From positions 310,001 through 374,000 of the forward strand of contig NZ_AULH01000001.1 in the NCBI RefSeq assembly GCF_000425185.1: a stretch of 64,000 nt of DNA. The letters run 5' to 3'. Origin of the DNA: Pleomorphomonas koreensis DSM 23070. GTDB taxonomy: Bacteria > Pseudomonadota > Alphaproteobacteria > Rhizobiales > Pleomorphomonadaceae. Under the pieces are notes generated by a model. It did not search any database. It saw only the letters and a list, made by a program, of their open reading frames with translations, and was not told the origin of the DNA. Each line of letters begins with the position of its first letter. Position 1 is the first letter of the stretch. Shown piece by piece: positions 37,209 through 48,455 of the stretch. The translations under genes were made by a program, and so were the position numbers.

Positions 37209-38234
37209 ATGAAGCTTGGTACCGTTTCCCTCGCCCTCGCCGTGGCGGCTGCCGCGGTCGGCGCCGGCTCGTCGGCAAGCGCCGCCGACACCCGCATCGC
37301 CTTCATCCCGAAGCTGGTCGGCGTCGGCTTCTTCACCTCCGGCGGCAAGGGCGCCGTCGAGGCCGGCAAGAAGCTCGGCGTCGAGGTGACCTACGACGGC
37401 CCGACCGAGCCGTCGGTGTCCGGCCAGGTGCAGTATATCAACACCTTCGCCAACCAGGGCTACAACGCCATCATCGTCTCGGCGGTGTCGCCCGACGGCC
37501 TCTGCCCGGCGCTGAAGCGCGCCATGACGCGCGGCATCAAGGTGCTGACCTGGGATAGCGACGTCAATCCCGAGTGCCGCAGCTACTACATCAACCAGGG
37601 CACGCCCGCCCAGCTCGGCAAGCTGCTGGTCGACATGGCCGCCGAGCAGCACCCGGCCGAAAAGGCCAAGGTCGCCTTCTTCTATTCGAGCCCGACGGTG
37701 ACCGACCAGAACCAATGGGTGGAACAGGCCAAGGCGATCATCGCCAAGGACAAGCCGGGCTGGGAGATCGTCACCACCCAGTATGGCTACAACGACGCCC
37801 AGAAGTCGCTCCAGACCGGCGAGAGCATTCTCCAGGCCTACAAGGACGTCGACATCCTGATCTGCCCGGACGCCAACGCGCTGCCGGCCGCCGCCCAGGC
37901 CGCCGAAAACCTCGGCCGCGCCGGCAAGGTGACCATCGTCGGCTTCTCGACGCCCAACGTGATGCGCCCCTACGTCAAGCGCGACACCGTCAAGGCCTTC
38001 GGTCTCTGGGACGTCACCAAGCAGGGTGCCATCTCGGTCTACGTCGCCGATCACCTGATCAAGAACGGCGCCATGAAGGTCGGCGACAAGCTGGACATTC
38101 CTGATGTCGGCACCGTCGAGGTCAGCCCGAACAGCGTTCAGGGCTACACCTATGAGGCCGATGACAACGGCATTATCCTGCTGCCGGAGCGTCAGGTGTT
38201 CACCAAGGACAACATCGACAACTTCGACTTCTGA
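37209..38234 (+). CDS. lsrB: Periplasmic AI-2-binding protein
   Basis: 341-residue precursor with signal peptide about 1-26. All six residues known to contact AI-2 in Salmonella LsrB are present at identical numbering: Lys35 (FIPK), Asp116 (TWDSD), Asp166 and Gln167 (TVTDQ), Pro220 and Ala222 (CPDANA). This strongly supports true AI-2 binding rather than ribose or another sugar. The ATG at 37209 follows AAGGAGAG. A strong hairpin lies downstream, before lsrG, which may raise lsrB mRNA levels. Confidence 0.94.
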   Translation: MKLGTVSLALAVAAAAVGAGSSASAADTRIAFIPKLVGVGFFTSGGKGAVEAGKKLGVEVTYDGPTEPSVSGQVQYINTFANQGYNAIIVSAVSPDGLCPALKRAMTRGIKVLTWDSDVNPECRSYYINQGTPAQLGKLLVDMAAEQHPAEKAKVAFFYSSPTVTDQNQWVEQAKAIIAKDKPGWEIVTTQYGYNDAQKSLQTGESILQAYKDVDILICPDANALPAAAQAAENLGRAGKVTIVGFSTPNVMRPYVKRDTVKAFGLWDVTKQGAISVYVADHLIKNGAMKVGDKLDIPDVGTVEVSPNSVQGYTYEADDNGIILLPERQVFTKDNIDNFDF

Positions 38235-38332
38235 CCGGATCGTCCCGATCTCCGCTGGGCGGCGGCCCTCCCGTCCGCCGTCCGCTCCTCCCCCGCCGGC
38301 CTCCGCCATGAAGGCCGCCGGGAACCCGGAGA

Positions 38333-38360
38333 GCCGGCCGCCATTCCCCCGGCGGCCGGC
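38333..38360 (+). repeat. Strong stem-loop between lsrB and lsrG
   Basis: A perfect 10-bp stem (GCCGGCCGCC / GGCGGCCGGC) with an 8-nt loop sits in the 161-bp lsrB-lsrG gap. No T-run follows, only CCGTTTC. It fits an mRNA-end-protecting or partial termination element after a binding-protein gene. Confidence 0.5.
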
Positions 38361-38395
38361 CGCCCGTTTCATCACAGCCCCACGAGGAGAGCCCC

Positions 38396-38692
38396 ATGCA
38401 CGTCACGCTCGTCGAAATCAACGTCAAGCCCGACCGCATCGACGACTTCCTGCGCGTCTTCGGCGCCAACCGCGACGGCACGCTGGCCGAACCGGGCTGC
38501 CGCCGCTTCGACGTGTTGCAGGACCCCGACGAACCCACCCGCTTCACCATCTACGAGGCTTTCGTCGACGAAGCGGCGGTGAAGGCCCACAAGACGACGC
38601 CGCACTATCTGAAGGTGAAGGCCGAACTGGAGGACATCATGTCCGGCCCGCGCAGCCACAAGGTGTTCGTCGGCATCCTGCCGCGCGACTGA
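38396..38692 (+). CDS. lsrG: Phospho-AI-2 isomerase LsrG
   Basis: 98-residue antibiotic-biosynthesis-monooxygenase (ABM) fold protein: [42 protein letters not shown] and [18 protein letters not shown]. LsrG isomerises phospho-AI-2 to the substrate of LsrF. Length matches enteric LsrG. It is preceded by GAGGAGAG and followed after 5 nt by the epimerase-like gene. Confidence 0.9.
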   Translation: MHVTLVEINVKPDRIDDFLRVFGANRDGTLAEPGCRRFDVLQDPDEPTRFTIYEAFVDEAAVKAHKTTPHYLKVKAELEDIMSGPRSHKVFVGILPRD

Positions 38693-38697
38693 CCGCC

Positions 38698-39435
38698 ATG
38701 CCGCTCATGTCCGATGATCTTGCCACGCGCCAGGCGCTGAAGGCCGGCCTCCGCCGGGAGGCGCCCGTCCTCAGCGTCGGCCTGCTGGCCGCCGACGCCA
38801 TGGCCTACGGCGCCGCCATTGCCGAACTGGAAGCGGCCGGCACCGCCCTCCTGCATTTCGACGTCATGGACGGCGTGTTCTGTCCCGGCTTCACCGCCGG
38901 CCCGCCGCTCATCGCCGCCGCCCGCACGACGATGCTGAAGGACGTCCACCTGATGGTGGCCGATCCGCTCGCCGTCATCCCGGCGGTGCTGAAGGCCGGC
39001 GCCGACATCGTGCACATCCATCCCGAGGGGCTGTTGCATCTACACCGGGCGCTCGTCCTGCTCGACGTCGACACGGTCGGCCGGCCCGGCCGCCGCGTGC
39101 TGCGCGCCGTGGCGCTCAATCCGGCGACGCCGGTCGACGCCGTGGAACCGGTTCTCCACATGATCGACATGGTGACGCTGCTCGCCGTCGATCCCGGCTG
39201 GAGCGGCGGCGCGCCCGACGCGGCGCTCGGCCGCAAGGTGGAGCGGCTGCGCCGGCTCGCCGCAGATGCCGGCGCCGATCCGCTGATCGCCATCGACGGC
39301 GGCATCACCGAGGCGACCATCGGCATTGCCGCCGGTCTCAGGCCGGATATCATCGTCAGCGGCAGCGCCGTCTTCAAGGCCGGCGCCGGCGTCGCGGACA
39401 ACCTCGCCGCGCTTGGCCGGGCGGCCGGGCGGTGA
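38698..39435 (+). CDS. lsrE: Ribulose-phosphate 3-epimerase family protein, LsrE-like
   Basis: 245-residue TIM-barrel protein of the Rpe family: HFDVMDGVFCPGFTAGPPLI, LKDVHLMVADPL, LLAVDPGWSGG and IAIDGGITEATI. The catalytic Asp residues in DVMDG and DGGI are kept. Salmonella has a comparable lsrE at the end of its lsr operon, of unclear function; this gene has the same neighbourhood. Start at 38698 or at 38707 (MSDDL). Confidence 0.75.
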   Translation: MPLMSDDLATRQALKAGLRREAPVLSVGLLAADAMAYGAAIAELEAAGTALLHFDVMDGVFCPGFTAGPPLIAAARTTMLKDVHLMVADPLAVIPAVLKAGADIVHIHPEGLLHLHRALVLLDVDTVGRPGRRVLRAVALNPATPVDAVEPVLHMIDMVTLLAVDPGWSGGAPDAALGRKVERLRRLAADAGADPLIAIDGGITEATIGIAAGLRPDIIVSGSAVFKAGAGVADNLAALGRAAGR

Positions 39436-39451
39436 TCGCAGGGAGACAGCC

Positions 39452-40239
<788 letters not shown>

Positions 40240-40243
<4 letters not shown>

Positions 40244-41340
40244 GCCGGAATCGGCCGGCTGGCCCAGGCCCGGCCGTCGCTGCCGACCAGCGCCTCCACC
40301 GAACCGACGCCGTTCTGCTTGAGGCGGGCGGCGAGGTCGGCGACGATGGCGTTCACCGCGTTGCCGCCGCCGTAGATGAAGGCGGTGTAGACCTGCACCA
40401 GATTGGCGCCGGCGGCGATCTTCAGATAGGCGTCCTCGCCGGTGGTGACGCCGCCGACACCGATGATCGGCAGGTCGCGGCCGACCCGCTCCCTGAGCTT
40501 GGCGAGCACGATGGTCGAACGCTCGAACAGCGGCTTGCCGGACAGGCCGCCCGGCTCGGCCGCCGTCGGCCCGAACACGCCGCTCCGCGACAGCGTGGTA
40601 TTGGAAACCACGAGGCCGTCCGCCCCGCGTGCGGCAACGACCGCGGCGATGTCATCGAGCGCTGCCTCGTCGAGATCGGGCGCCACCTTGATCAGCACCG
40701 GCGTCCGCCGGCCGATCGCCGCCGTCGCCGTGTCGCGCGCCTCGACGACGCGGGCGATCAGGTCGGACAGCGCGGCGCTCGCCTGCAGGTCCCGAAGGCC
40801 GGGCGTGTTGGGCGAGGAGATGTTGACGGTGAAATAGGAGGCAAGCCCGGAGAAGGCGCGGATGCCGGCCACGTAGTCGGCGGTGCGGTCGGCGCTGTCC
40901 TTGTTGGCGCCGACGTTGACGCCGACGACGCCCGGCCGGCCGGACCGCCGCTGCAATTGCTTCAGGGCGTGGGCGTGGCCCTTGCCGTTGAAGCCGCAGC
41001 GGTTGATCACCGCCTGCGCTTCCGGCAGGCGGAAGATGCGCGGCTTGGGATTGCCCGGCTGCGGCCGCGGCGTCACCGTGCCGACTTCCACATGCGAGAA
41101 GCCCTGCTTCAGGAGGGCGTCGGCGATCTCGGCGTCCTTGTCGAAGCCGGCGGCGAGGCCGACCGGATGGTCGAGCCGCATGTCCAGGAAGCGGGTGGCG
41201 AGGCGCTCGTCGGCCACCCTCGGCAAGCCGGGGGCGAGGTTGAGCCGCATGGCCATTACGGCGAGCCGGTGGGCGACCTCGGGATCGAACTGCCGCAGCA
41301 TCAGGGCGCTCACGGCGCCGATCGTTTCGGAAAGGCTCAT
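40240..41340 (-). CDS. pyrD: Dihydroorotate dehydrogenase (quinone), class 2
   Basis: 366-residue membrane-associated flavoenzyme of pyrimidine synthesis. N-terminal amphipathic extension (about 1-45), then PVGLAAGFDKDAEI, GFSHVEVGTVTPRPQPGNPKPR, FNGKGH, the catalytic Ser region FTVNISSPNTPGLR, and VSNTTLSR. This marks it as class 2, which passes electrons to quinone. The ATG at 41340 overlaps the DUF952 stop by 4 nt. Confidence 0.95.
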
Positions 41341-41690
41341 CGGCCGGTCTCCAGGTCGGGGAATTGGTGGGCGCCGTCCGGCCCGAGCGGCAGCGGCACG
41401 ACAAAGTCGACGGCCGAGAATTCGAGCGGCGCGTAGAGATGCGGGAACAGATCGCCGCCGCGCGAGGCTTCCCATTTGAGGGCGTCGCCGAGGGCGGCCG
41501 TCTCGACGCCGATCAGCAGCAGGTCGTGCTGGCCGGTGAAGTAGAGGCGGGCGGTCTCCTTCACCTGGGCAGCCGACGACAGGTGGATGAAGCCGTCCTC
41601 GAAGTCGACCGATGCGCCGGCGAATACGCCGGTCGCCTCGGCGGCTTCCCACAGCGGACGCGGGGCGATCTTGTAGACGAGACGGTCCAT
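41337..41690 (-). CDS. DUF952 family protein
   Basis: 117-residue protein with DUF952 hallmarks: VYKIAPRPLWEAAEATG, DGFIHLSSAAQVKETARLYF and WEASRGGDLFPHLYAPL. Structures of the family resemble ADP-ribosyl or glutathionyl-binding folds; no confirmed activity. ATG at 41690; coupled to pyrD by a 4-nt overlap, a linkage often seen in alphaproteobacteria. Confidence 0.88.
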   Translation of the reverse strand: MDRLVYKIAPRPLWEAAEATGVFAGASVDFEDGFIHLSSAAQVKETARLYFTGQHDLLLIGVETAALGDALKWEASRGGDLFPHLYAPLEFSAVDFVVPLPLGPDGAHQFPDLETGR

Positions 41691-41860
41691 GGCGGCACTC
41701 CGGAACGGGGGGTGCCCTCCTCTAGACCAAGCGGCGGCGCGATGCCACCCCGGCCCGATCAAATCGCCATGCATTGCCGCCATCCCGGCGAACCGCTTGC
41801 CGCCTCGCCGGGAATGCCGCATTTTCCCGCCACAGGCTCGGACATGGAAACATCGAGGCG

Positions 41861-42580
41861 ATGGCTCGACGACAACCGCGACACGGCTTCTTGATGCGGG
41901 GACTGCTGCCGCTGATCGCCGGATCGGCGCTGACCGCGCTGGCGCTTTTCTGGCTCTGGGGAGATGCCGCGCGCGAAGGGCTGCTCGTCGCCCGTCCGAC
42001 CATGCTCGATTTCGGCCGGCCGCCGGTGCCGCCGGTGCTGCGGCAGCCGCTTGCCACCGATGCTCCGGCGCCGGCAGGCGCGGCTGCCGCCGTCGCCGCT
42101 CCGGTTGCCGCCGCGCCACCGCCGGCCGATCCGGTGCCGCCAGCGCCGCCTGTCGCCTTCGAGGCGCTGTTCCCGCGCGTCACCGTGCTCGATGCCGCCC
42201 GCTTCAGGGCGATCCGCGACCGTCAGCCGACAGTGATCCGCCTCGCCGGCATATCCGGCGGCGCCTTTTCCGACACCTGCGCCGGCGTGGCCGGCCGCTG
42301 GAACTGCGGCGCCCGCGCCCGCGCCGACCTCGCCCGGCTGATCGGCCCGCGATCGGTCGGCTGCGTCGGCATCGAGGCGGCGGACGAGGAGGGCAACAGC
42401 CGCGCCGACTGCTGGGTCGGCAGCCGCAACCTCTCGGTGTTCATGGTCAGCCGCGGCTGGGCGGAGCCGGAAGATCCGGCCGATCCGCTGCTCGCCCCTT
42501 ATGCGGCGAAGGCCAAGGCGGAAAAGCTCGGTCGCTACGGCGACGGCAACCTGCCGCCGCCCGACATCCCCGACCAGTAA
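41861..42580 (+). CDS. Thermonuclease-like (SNase fold) secreted protein
   Basis: 239-residue protein. Hydrophobic signal/anchor (about 13-30), then a Pro/Ala-rich linker (about 50-95) and a C-terminal SNase-like domain: VIRLAGISG, CGARARADLARLIG, CVGIEAADEEGNSRADCWVG and MVSRGWAEP. The Arg/Glu catalytic set of active nucleases is not clearly preserved, so activity is doubtful. Starts at 41861 or 41894 are possible. Ends at a terminator shared with lysS. Confidence 0.65.
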   Translation: MARRQPRHGFLMRGLLPLIAGSALTALALFWLWGDAAREGLLVARPTMLDFGRPPVPPVLRQPLATDAPAPAGAAAAVAAPVAAAPPPADPVPPAPPVAFEALFPRVTVLDAARFRAIRDRQPTVIRLAGISGGAFSDTCAGVAGRWNCGARARADLARLIGPRSVGCVGIEAADEEGNSRADCWVGSRNLSVFMVSRGWAEPEDPADPLLAPYAAKAKAEKLGRYGDGNLPPPDIPDQ

Positions 42581-42583
42581 AAA

Positions 42584-42608
42584 AAGGCCGGCGCAGGACG
42601 CCGGCCTT
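42584..42608. terminator. Bidirectional terminator between SNase-like gene and lysS
   Basis: Perfect 10-bp stem (AAGGCCGGCG / CGCCGGCCTT) and 5-nt loop. On the minus strand it runs into seven Ts, making it a strong lysS terminator. On the plus strand the tail is weak. Confidence 0.8.
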
Positions 42609-42629
42609 CGTTGCTTCGATTTCGGCCTG

Positions 42630-44294
42630 TCAGTCCTTGCCGAGCCGGCCGGCCAGCGCCGCGTCGATCAACGCCGCGGTTTCCTTCAGGCCGTAGAGTT
42701 CGACGAAGGAGCCGAAGCGCGGGCCCTTCTCCTGGCCGAGCAGCACCTGATAGAGCGTCGCGAACCATTCGAGGCTGACGCCCGGCCCGCCGTCCGGGCT
42801 CTTCTTGGACGGGTCCTGGAAGCGCGGGAACGACCGGCCGACCGCCAGCACCTCGTCCTGGATCGCCGCACCCGGCGTGCCGTCGGGCAGCGCGTCGAGG
42901 GCGTCGCGCAGCTTCTTGAGCGCCTGCCGCTCCTCGTCGTCCGGGGCGCGGAAGGTGACGAAGGGCTTCACCCGGTCCTGATAGTAGGCCAGCGCATAGC
43001 CGCAGAGTTCGTCGAGCTTCGGATGCGTTTCCGGCGTCACGCCCGGCGTGTGGCGGCCGATATAGGCCCACAGCGCCGCCTTGTCGTGAGCGTGGCTGGC
43101 CGAGACGAGGTTCAGCAGCATCGAGAAGCTGACCGGCATCGGCGTCACCGGCGGCTCGCCGGAGTGGATGTGCCACACCGGGTTGGCGAGCTTGCCGTCG
43201 AGGTCCATCTCCGGATACTTGTCGAGATAGGCGAAGTATTCGTCGACGGCCCGCGGAATGACGTCGAAGAACAGTCGCTTGGCCGTCTTCGGCTTCTGGA
43301 ACATGTAGAGGGCGAGGCTGTCGGGCGAGGCATAGGTCAGCCACTGGTCGATGGTCAGGCCGTTGCCCTTCGACTTGGAGATCTTCTCGCCGTTCTCGTC
43401 GAGGAACAGCTCGTAGTTGAAGCCGTCCGGCGGCGTGCCGCCCAGCACCTTGCAGATCTTCGACGACGTCTTGACGTTGTCGATGTGGTCCTTGCCGCTC
43501 ATCTCGTAGTCGACGCCCAGCGCCGCCCACCTGAGCGCCCAGTCCGGCTTCCACTGGCACTTGGCATGGCCGCCGGTCACCGGCGTCTCGAAGCGCTCGC
43601 CGGTCGCCGGATCGGTCCAGAGAATCGTACCCTTGGCGACGTTCCGCTCCTCGATCGGCACCTGCATCACCACTTCGGTCTTCGGATGCACCGGCAGGAA
43701 GGGCGAGTAGGTCTTGCGCCGCTCCTCGCGCAGCGTCGGCAGCATGATCTCCATCACCGCGTCATACTTCTCCAGCATGCGCAGCAGCATGTCGTCGAAG
43801 GTGCCCTTCCTGTACTCCTCGGTGGCCGACATGAACTCGTAGTCGAAGCCGAAGGTGTCGAGGAACTGCCTGAGCTTGGCGTTGTTGTTGTGGCCGAAGC
43901 TCGGATGGCCGTTGTCGAAGGGGTTCGGCACGTTGGTCAGCGCCTTGCCGAGGTTGGCCCTGAGCAGCTCCGGGTTCGGCACGTTGTCCGGCACCTTGCG
44001 CATGCCGTCCATGTCGTCGGAGAAGCACAGGAGGCGCGTCGGCACCTTGTCCTCGGTCAGCACGCGGAAGGCGTACCGCACCATGGTGGTGCGCGCCACT
44101 TCGCCGAAGGTGCCGATGTGCGGCAGGCCCGACGGGCCGTAGCCGGTCTCGAAGATCACCGGCCTGGATGCGTCTTTGCGTTTCTCGATGCGCGCCACGA
44201 TCTTCTTGGCTTCCTCGAACGGCCAGGCCTTGGAGCGGCCGGCCGCGGCGAGAAGCGCGGGATCGGAAAGCGGCAGGGAAGAAACGGTTGCCAT
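42630..44294 (-). CDS. lysS: Class I lysyl-tRNA synthetase
   Basis: 554-residue class I enzyme, the archaeal-type LysRS (LysK) used by many alphaproteobacteria. HIGH-like motif in [11 protein letters not shown] (about 53-63) and KMSKS-like [10 protein letters not shown]. Other marks are [17 protein letters not shown] and [13 protein letters not shown]. It charges tRNA-Lys. The ATG at 44294 begins the conserved N-terminus. Confidence 0.94.
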   Translation of the reverse strand: MATVSSLPLSDPALLAAAGRSKAWPFEEAKKIVARIEKRKDASRPVIFETGYGPSGLPHIGTFGEVARTTMVRYAFRVLTEDKVPTRLLCFSDDMDGMRKVPDNVPNPELLRANLGKALTNVPNPFDNGHPSFGHNNNAKLRQFLDTFGFDYEFMSATEEYRKGTFDDMLLRMLEKYDAVMEIMLPTLREERRKTYSPFLPVHPKTEVVMQVPIEERNVAKGTILWTDPATGERFETPVTGGHAKCQWKPDWALRWAALGVDYEMSGKDHIDNVKTSSKICKVLGGTPPDGFNYELFLDENGEKISKSKGNGLTIDQWLTYASPDSLALYMFQKPKTAKRLFFDVIPRAVDEYFAYLDKYPEMDLDGKLANPVWHIHSGEPPVTPMPVSFSMLLNLVSASHAHDKAALWAYIGRHTPGVTPETHPKLDELCGYALAYYQDRVKPFVTFRAPDDEERQALKKLRDALDALPDGTPGAAIQDEVLAVGRSFPRFQDPSKKSPDGGPGVSLEWFATLYQVLLGQEKGPRFGSFVELYGLKETAALIDAALAGRLGKD

Positions 44295-44478
44295 CGGTTG
44301 CCTCTGTTCGGGAAAGGCCCGGATTTCCGGGCGGCCGGGACAGTAGGGACGGCATCCGGAAAGGTCAAGGACGGTAGGCGGATTTCGGTCGATTCGGCCG
44401 GCGCGGGCCGAGAGGATGCTTGCGCTTTTGGTCCCGCCGTCCCAAATAGGGGCCCGTTGACTTTTGGCCGAGGATTCC

Positions 44479-44892
44479 ATGCAGAAGCCGTTGTCCGCCC
44501 AGGAGGCGCTGATCTGGGTGATGGTCACCGTCGCCGTCGCCGACCGCAGCATGACCGAGCGCGAGCTGAACCAGTTCGAGCGGCTGATCGGCTTCCTGCC
44601 GGTATTCCAGGGCTTCGAGGGCTCGGTCGGCGAGATCGCCGACGCCTGCTCGTCGCATCTCCGCTCGGAGGACGGCATCGACCGCATCCTCAACCGCGTG
44701 GCGACGTCGCTGCCCGAACGGCTCTACGAGACGGCCTATGCGCTGGCCGTCGAGGTCGCCGCCTCCGACGTCGACGTCAAGCAGGAGGAACTGGTGTTCC
44801 TGCAGATGCTGGAAGACCGCTTCGCCCTCGACAAGCTGGCCGTCGCCGCCATCGAGCACTCGGCCCGCGTCCGCTACCGCAAGCTGGCCTAG
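44479..44892 (+). CDS. TerB-like protein
   Basis: 137-residue all-helical protein of the TerB/DjlA-N type: [25 protein letters not shown], then [25 protein letters not shown]. The paired acidic AxADxxxxxxE motifs probably bind a metal ion. No tellurite genes are nearby. The ATG at 44479 was chosen because GAGGA lies 5 nt before it. Function unknown. Confidence 0.8.
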   Translation: MQKPLSAQEALIWVMVTVAVADRSMTERELNQFERLIGFLPVFQGFEGSVGEIADACSSHLRSEDGIDRILNRVATSLPERLYETAYALAVEVAASDVDVKQEELVFLQMLEDRFALDKLAVAAIEHSARVRYRKLA

Positions 44893-44949
44893 GCGGCGGC
44901 AAGGCCGGGTAGCGTCGAATCCATCTTGACGGCGGCCGGCCGCGGCGGC

Positions 44950-45900
44950 ATGACGCTGCGCCCGCTTCCCTCGAGTGTCGCCATCTTGCATCTGTCGCGG
45001 TTTTCCTCCGGAGACCTCCTCACCGACCGCCGCTACGAATACGGCCGCGCCTATGCCGAGGCCGGCGACAGCGCGGCGGCCGCCGATCTCTTTCTTCAGG
45101 CGCTCGACCGCGCCCCCGGCTGGCTGCCGGCGCTGGTCGGCGCCGCCGACGCGCTCGCCGCCGCCGGCCGGCCTGATGATGCCGAACCGCTGCTGCGTCA
45201 GGCGATGGCGCTCGACCGTGACGGTCTGTTCGGCACCGCGCTGCGTCTCGCCGCCATCGGCCGGGCGCCGGTGCCGCCCGCCCCGCCGGAAGCCTATGTG
45301 CGCGGCCTGTTCGACGATTATGCCGACCGCTTCGAAACCGCGCTGGTCGACGACCTCGGCTATCGCGCGCCCTGGCTGATCGCCGACCTCCTCGACAAGG
45401 CCCGCCCCGGCGCCGTCTTCGCCCATGGCCTCGACCTCGGTTGCGGCACCGGCCTGATGGCCGAGGCGCTGAAGGGCCGGGTGACGCACTTCGCCGGCTG
45501 CGACCTCTCGCCGGAGATGGTCGTCCGCGCCACGGCCGCGCGGCGCTACCAGACGGTCGCCGTTGCCGACGCGGCCACCTTCCTGTCGGAGCGCACGCAA
45601 ATCCTTGACCTCGTCACCGCCGCCGACGTGCTTGTCTACGTCGGCGCGCTCGGTGATCTGTTTCGCCTTGTGGCCGCCCGTCTCGCACCGGGCGGCCTTT
45701 TTGCATTCAGCGTCGAGGAGGCCGCCGAAGGCAACCTCGTGCTGCGCGACAGCCTGCGCTACGCCCATGGCGAGCCTTATGTCCGCGGCGCCCTCACTGA
45801 GGCCGGTCTTGCCGTCATCGGCCTCGAACGCGCCACGCTGCGCCATGATCGCGGCGCGCCCATCCGGGGACTGGTGGTGGTCGCCGCGCCGGCGCCCTGA
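44950..45900 (+). CDS. TPR-containing class I methyltransferase
   Basis: 316-residue protein. An N-terminal TPR pair (RAYAEAGDSAAAADLFLQAL, ADALAAAGRPDDAEPLLRQA) precedes a Methyltransf_12-like domain with the SAM site LDLGCGTGLMAEAL and FAGCDLSPEMV. A linker motif VRGLFDDYADRFE joins them. The substrate is unknown. TTG at 44926 is an alternative start. Confidence 0.82.
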   Translation: MTLRPLPSSVAILHLSRFSSGDLLTDRRYEYGRAYAEAGDSAAAADLFLQALDRAPGWLPALVGAADALAAAGRPDDAEPLLRQAMALDRDGLFGTALRLAAIGRAPVPPAPPEAYVRGLFDDYADRFETALVDDLGYRAPWLIADLLDKARPGAVFAHGLDLGCGTGLMAEALKGRVTHFAGCDLSPEMVVRATAARRYQTVAVADAATFLSERTQILDLVTAADVLVYVGALGDLFRLVAARLAPGGLFAFSVEEAAEGNLVLRDSLRYAHGEPYVRGALTEAGLAVIGLERATLRHDRGAPIRGLVVVAAPAP

Positions 45901-45956
45901 CGGCCGGCGCGACAAATGTTCTTCACTTGTTCGCGGAAATCGGGCTTACTCGACCG

Positions 45957-48455
45957 GTGACCGAGACTCGCCCGCTGCCTCCCAAGTTTGAAGCCTGGTT
46001 CGCCTCGCGCGGTTGGCAGCCGCGCGCCCATCAGCTCGCGCTCATCGAACACGGCCTTGCCGGCCGCTCGGTGCTGCTGATCGCCCCGACCGGCGCCGGC
46101 AAGACGCTGGCCGGCTTCCTGCCGACGCTCGTCGATCTGGCCGCCCGTCCCAAGTGGAAGCCCGGCACTCGCCGGCGCGGCATCCACACGCTCTACGTCT
46201 CGCCGCTCAAGGCGCTGGCCGTCGACATCGAGCGCAATCTCGAAACGCCGGTGGCCGGCATCGGCCTCGACGTCGCCATCGAGACGCGCACCGGCGACAC
46301 CTCCGCCTCGCGCCGCCAGCGGCAGAAGCTGATCCCGCCCGACATCCTCCTGACGACGCCCGAGCAACTTGCCCTGCTGCTGGCCGGCAGCGACGCCGAG
46401 ACCTTCTTCGAGGACCTGAAGACGGTGATCCTCGACGAGTTGCACGCCCTGGTGACGAGCAAGCGTGGCGATCTCCTCGCCCTCGGCCTCGCCCGCCTCC
46501 GGGCGATCGCGCCTCAAATGCGTACTGTCGGCCTGTCGGCCACCGTCGCCGATCCCGACGAGTTACGCGCCTGGCTGGTGCCGCAGGCGCCGGACGCGCC
46601 GCCCGCCCTGTCGGAGATCGTCACCGTCGCCGGCGGCGCCAAGCCCGACATCCGCATCTTCGAGGCCGACGAGAGCATTCCCTGGGCCGGCCACTCGGCC
46701 CGCTACGCCTACGACGGGCTGCTGGCCGAGATCGGCCGCCACAGGATGACGCTGATCTTCGTCAACACCCGCAGCCAGGCCGAGATGATCTTCTCCGAGC
46801 TATGGCGTATCAACGAGGCGACGCTGCCGATCGCCCTCCATCACGGCTCGCTCGACGTCGGCCAGCGGCGCAAGGTCGAGGCAGCGATGGCCGATGGCCG
46901 CCTCCGCGCCGTCGTCGCCACCTCGACGCTCGACCTCGGCATCGACTGGGGCGACATCGACCTGGTCATCCACGTCGGCGCGCCCAAGGGGGCGAGCCGG
47001 CTGGCCCAGCGGGTCGGCCGCGCCAACCACCGCATGGACGAGCCGTCGAAAGCGCTGCTGGTGCCGGCCAACCGCTTCGAGGTGCTGGAATGCCAGGCGG
47101 CGCTCGACGCCAACTACGTCGGCGCTCAGGACACGCCGCCGATCCGCGACGGCGCCCTCGACGTGCTGGCCCAGCACGTGCTCGGCCGGGCGGTGGCCGG
47201 GCCATTCCGCGCCGATGACCTCTATGCCGAGGTGGTCTCGGCCTATCCCTATCGCCGCCTCGGCCGCCACCGCTTCGACCGGGTGGTCGACCTCGTCGCC
47301 ACCGGCGGCTACGCGCTGCGCGCCTACGAGCGCTACGCCAAGATCAAGCTGACCGCCGACGGCACCTTCCGCCTCACCCACCCGCGCTTCGCGCAAGGCT
47401 ACCGGCTCAACGTCGGCACCATCATCGAGAGCCCGATGCTGAAGGTGCGGCTCGGCGGCAAGGCGCGCGGCCATGGGCCGGTGATGGGCGGCCGGCTGCT
47501 CGGCGAGGTCGAGGAATATTTCTGCGAGCAGATGAAGGTTGGCGACACCTTCCTGTTCGCCGGCGAGGTGCTGCGCTTCGAGGGGCTGCGCGAGACCGAG
47601 GTGATCGTCTCGCGGACGAAATCGAGCGATCCGCGCATTCCCGTCTATGCCGGCGGCCGGTTCCCGCTGTCCACCTTTCTGGCGGCCAGCGTCCGGCGGC
47701 TGATCGCCGATCCCGAGAGCTGGGGCCGGCTGCCGGCGCCGGTGCGCGACTGGCTCGCCTTGCAGAAGGAGCATTCGCTGCTGCCGCGCCCCGACGGGCT
47801 GCTGATCGAGACCTTTCCGCACGAGGGACGCTTTTACCTGGTGCTCTACCCCTTCGAGGGCCGGCTCGCCCACCAGACGCTCGGCATGCTGCTCACCCGC
47901 CGGCTGGAGCGCTTCGGCCTGAGGCCGCTCGGCTTCGTCGCCACCGACTACGTCATCGGCGTCTGGTGCGCCGCCGACGTCGGAGCGGCGCTCTCGGCCG
48001 GCGATCCGACGCCGGCCCGGCTGATGGAGCCGGACATGCTCGGCGACGACCTCGAGGCGTGGATGGCCGAGAGCTATCTCCTGAAGCGGATGTTCAAGGC
48101 CTGCGCGATGATCGCCGGCCTCGTCGAGAAGAACGCCATCGGCAGCCAGAAGACCGGCCGGCAGGTCACCGTCTCCACCGACCTGATCTACGACGTGCTG
48201 CGCGAGCACCAGCCCGACCACATCCTCCTGGAAGCCGCCTGGGCCGACGCCTCGTCCGGCCTCCTGGATTTGAGGCGCCTTTCCGATATGCTGTCGCGAA
48301 TCACCGGCCGCATCGTGCACCAGCGGCTTGGCCGCATCTCGCCGCTCGCCGTGCCGATCATGCTGGAGGTCGGCCGCGAGCGTATCGCCGGCGAGGCCGA
48401 CGAGGATATCCTGCGCGCGGCGGCCGACGACATCATCCGGGAGGCCATGGCGTGA
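45957..48455 (+). CDS. Ligase-associated DEXH-box DNA helicase (Lhr type)
   Basis: 832-residue SF2 helicase. Walker A APTGAGKT, DEXH box DELH, motif III LSATVAD, and motif VI QRVGRANH, followed by the winged-helix and C-terminal region of bacterial Lhr-type enzymes. Members coupled to a metallophosphoesterase and ATP-dependent DNA ligase are called ligase-associated and are thought to act in DNA repair. The phosphoesterase gene overlaps this gene by 4 nt (GTGA). The start is uncertain: GTG 45957 preferred, TTG 45927 possible. Confidence 0.9.
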   Translation: MTETRPLPPKFEAWFASRGWQPRAHQLALIEHGLAGRSVLLIAPTGAGKTLAGFLPTLVDLAARPKWKPGTRRRGIHTLYVSPLKALAVDIERNLETPVAGIGLDVAIETRTGDTSASRRQRQKLIPPDILLTTPEQLALLLAGSDAETFFEDLKTVILDELHALVTSKRGDLLALGLARLRAIAPQMRTVGLSATVADPDELRAWLVPQAPDAPPALSEIVTVAGGAKPDIRIFEADESIPWAGHSARYAYDGLLAEIGRHRMTLIFVNTRSQAEMIFSELWRINEATLPIALHHGSLDVGQRRKVEAAMADGRLRAVVATSTLDLGIDWGDIDLVIHVGAPKGASRLAQRVGRANHRMDEPSKALLVPANRFEVLECQAALDANYVGAQDTPPIRDGALDVLAQHVLGRAVAGPFRADDLYAEVVSAYPYRRLGRHRFDRVVDLVATGGYALRAYERYAKIKLTADGTFRLTHPRFAQGYRLNVGTIIESPMLKVRLGGKARGHGPVMGGRLLGEVEEYFCEQMKVGDTFLFAGEVLRFEGLRETEVIVSRTKSSDPRIPVYAGGRFPLSTFLAASVRRLIADPESWGRLPAPVRDWLALQKEHSLLPRPDGLLIETFPHEGRFYLVLYPFEGRLAHQTLGMLLTRRLERFGLRPLGFVATDYVIGVWCAADVGAALSAGDPTPARLMEPDMLGDDLEAWMAESYLLKRMFKACAMIAGLVEKNAIGSQKTGRQVTVSTDLIYDVLREHQPDHILLEAAWADASSGLLDLRRLSDMLSRITGRIVHQRLGRISPLAVPIMLEVGRERIAGEADEDILRAAADDIIREAMA

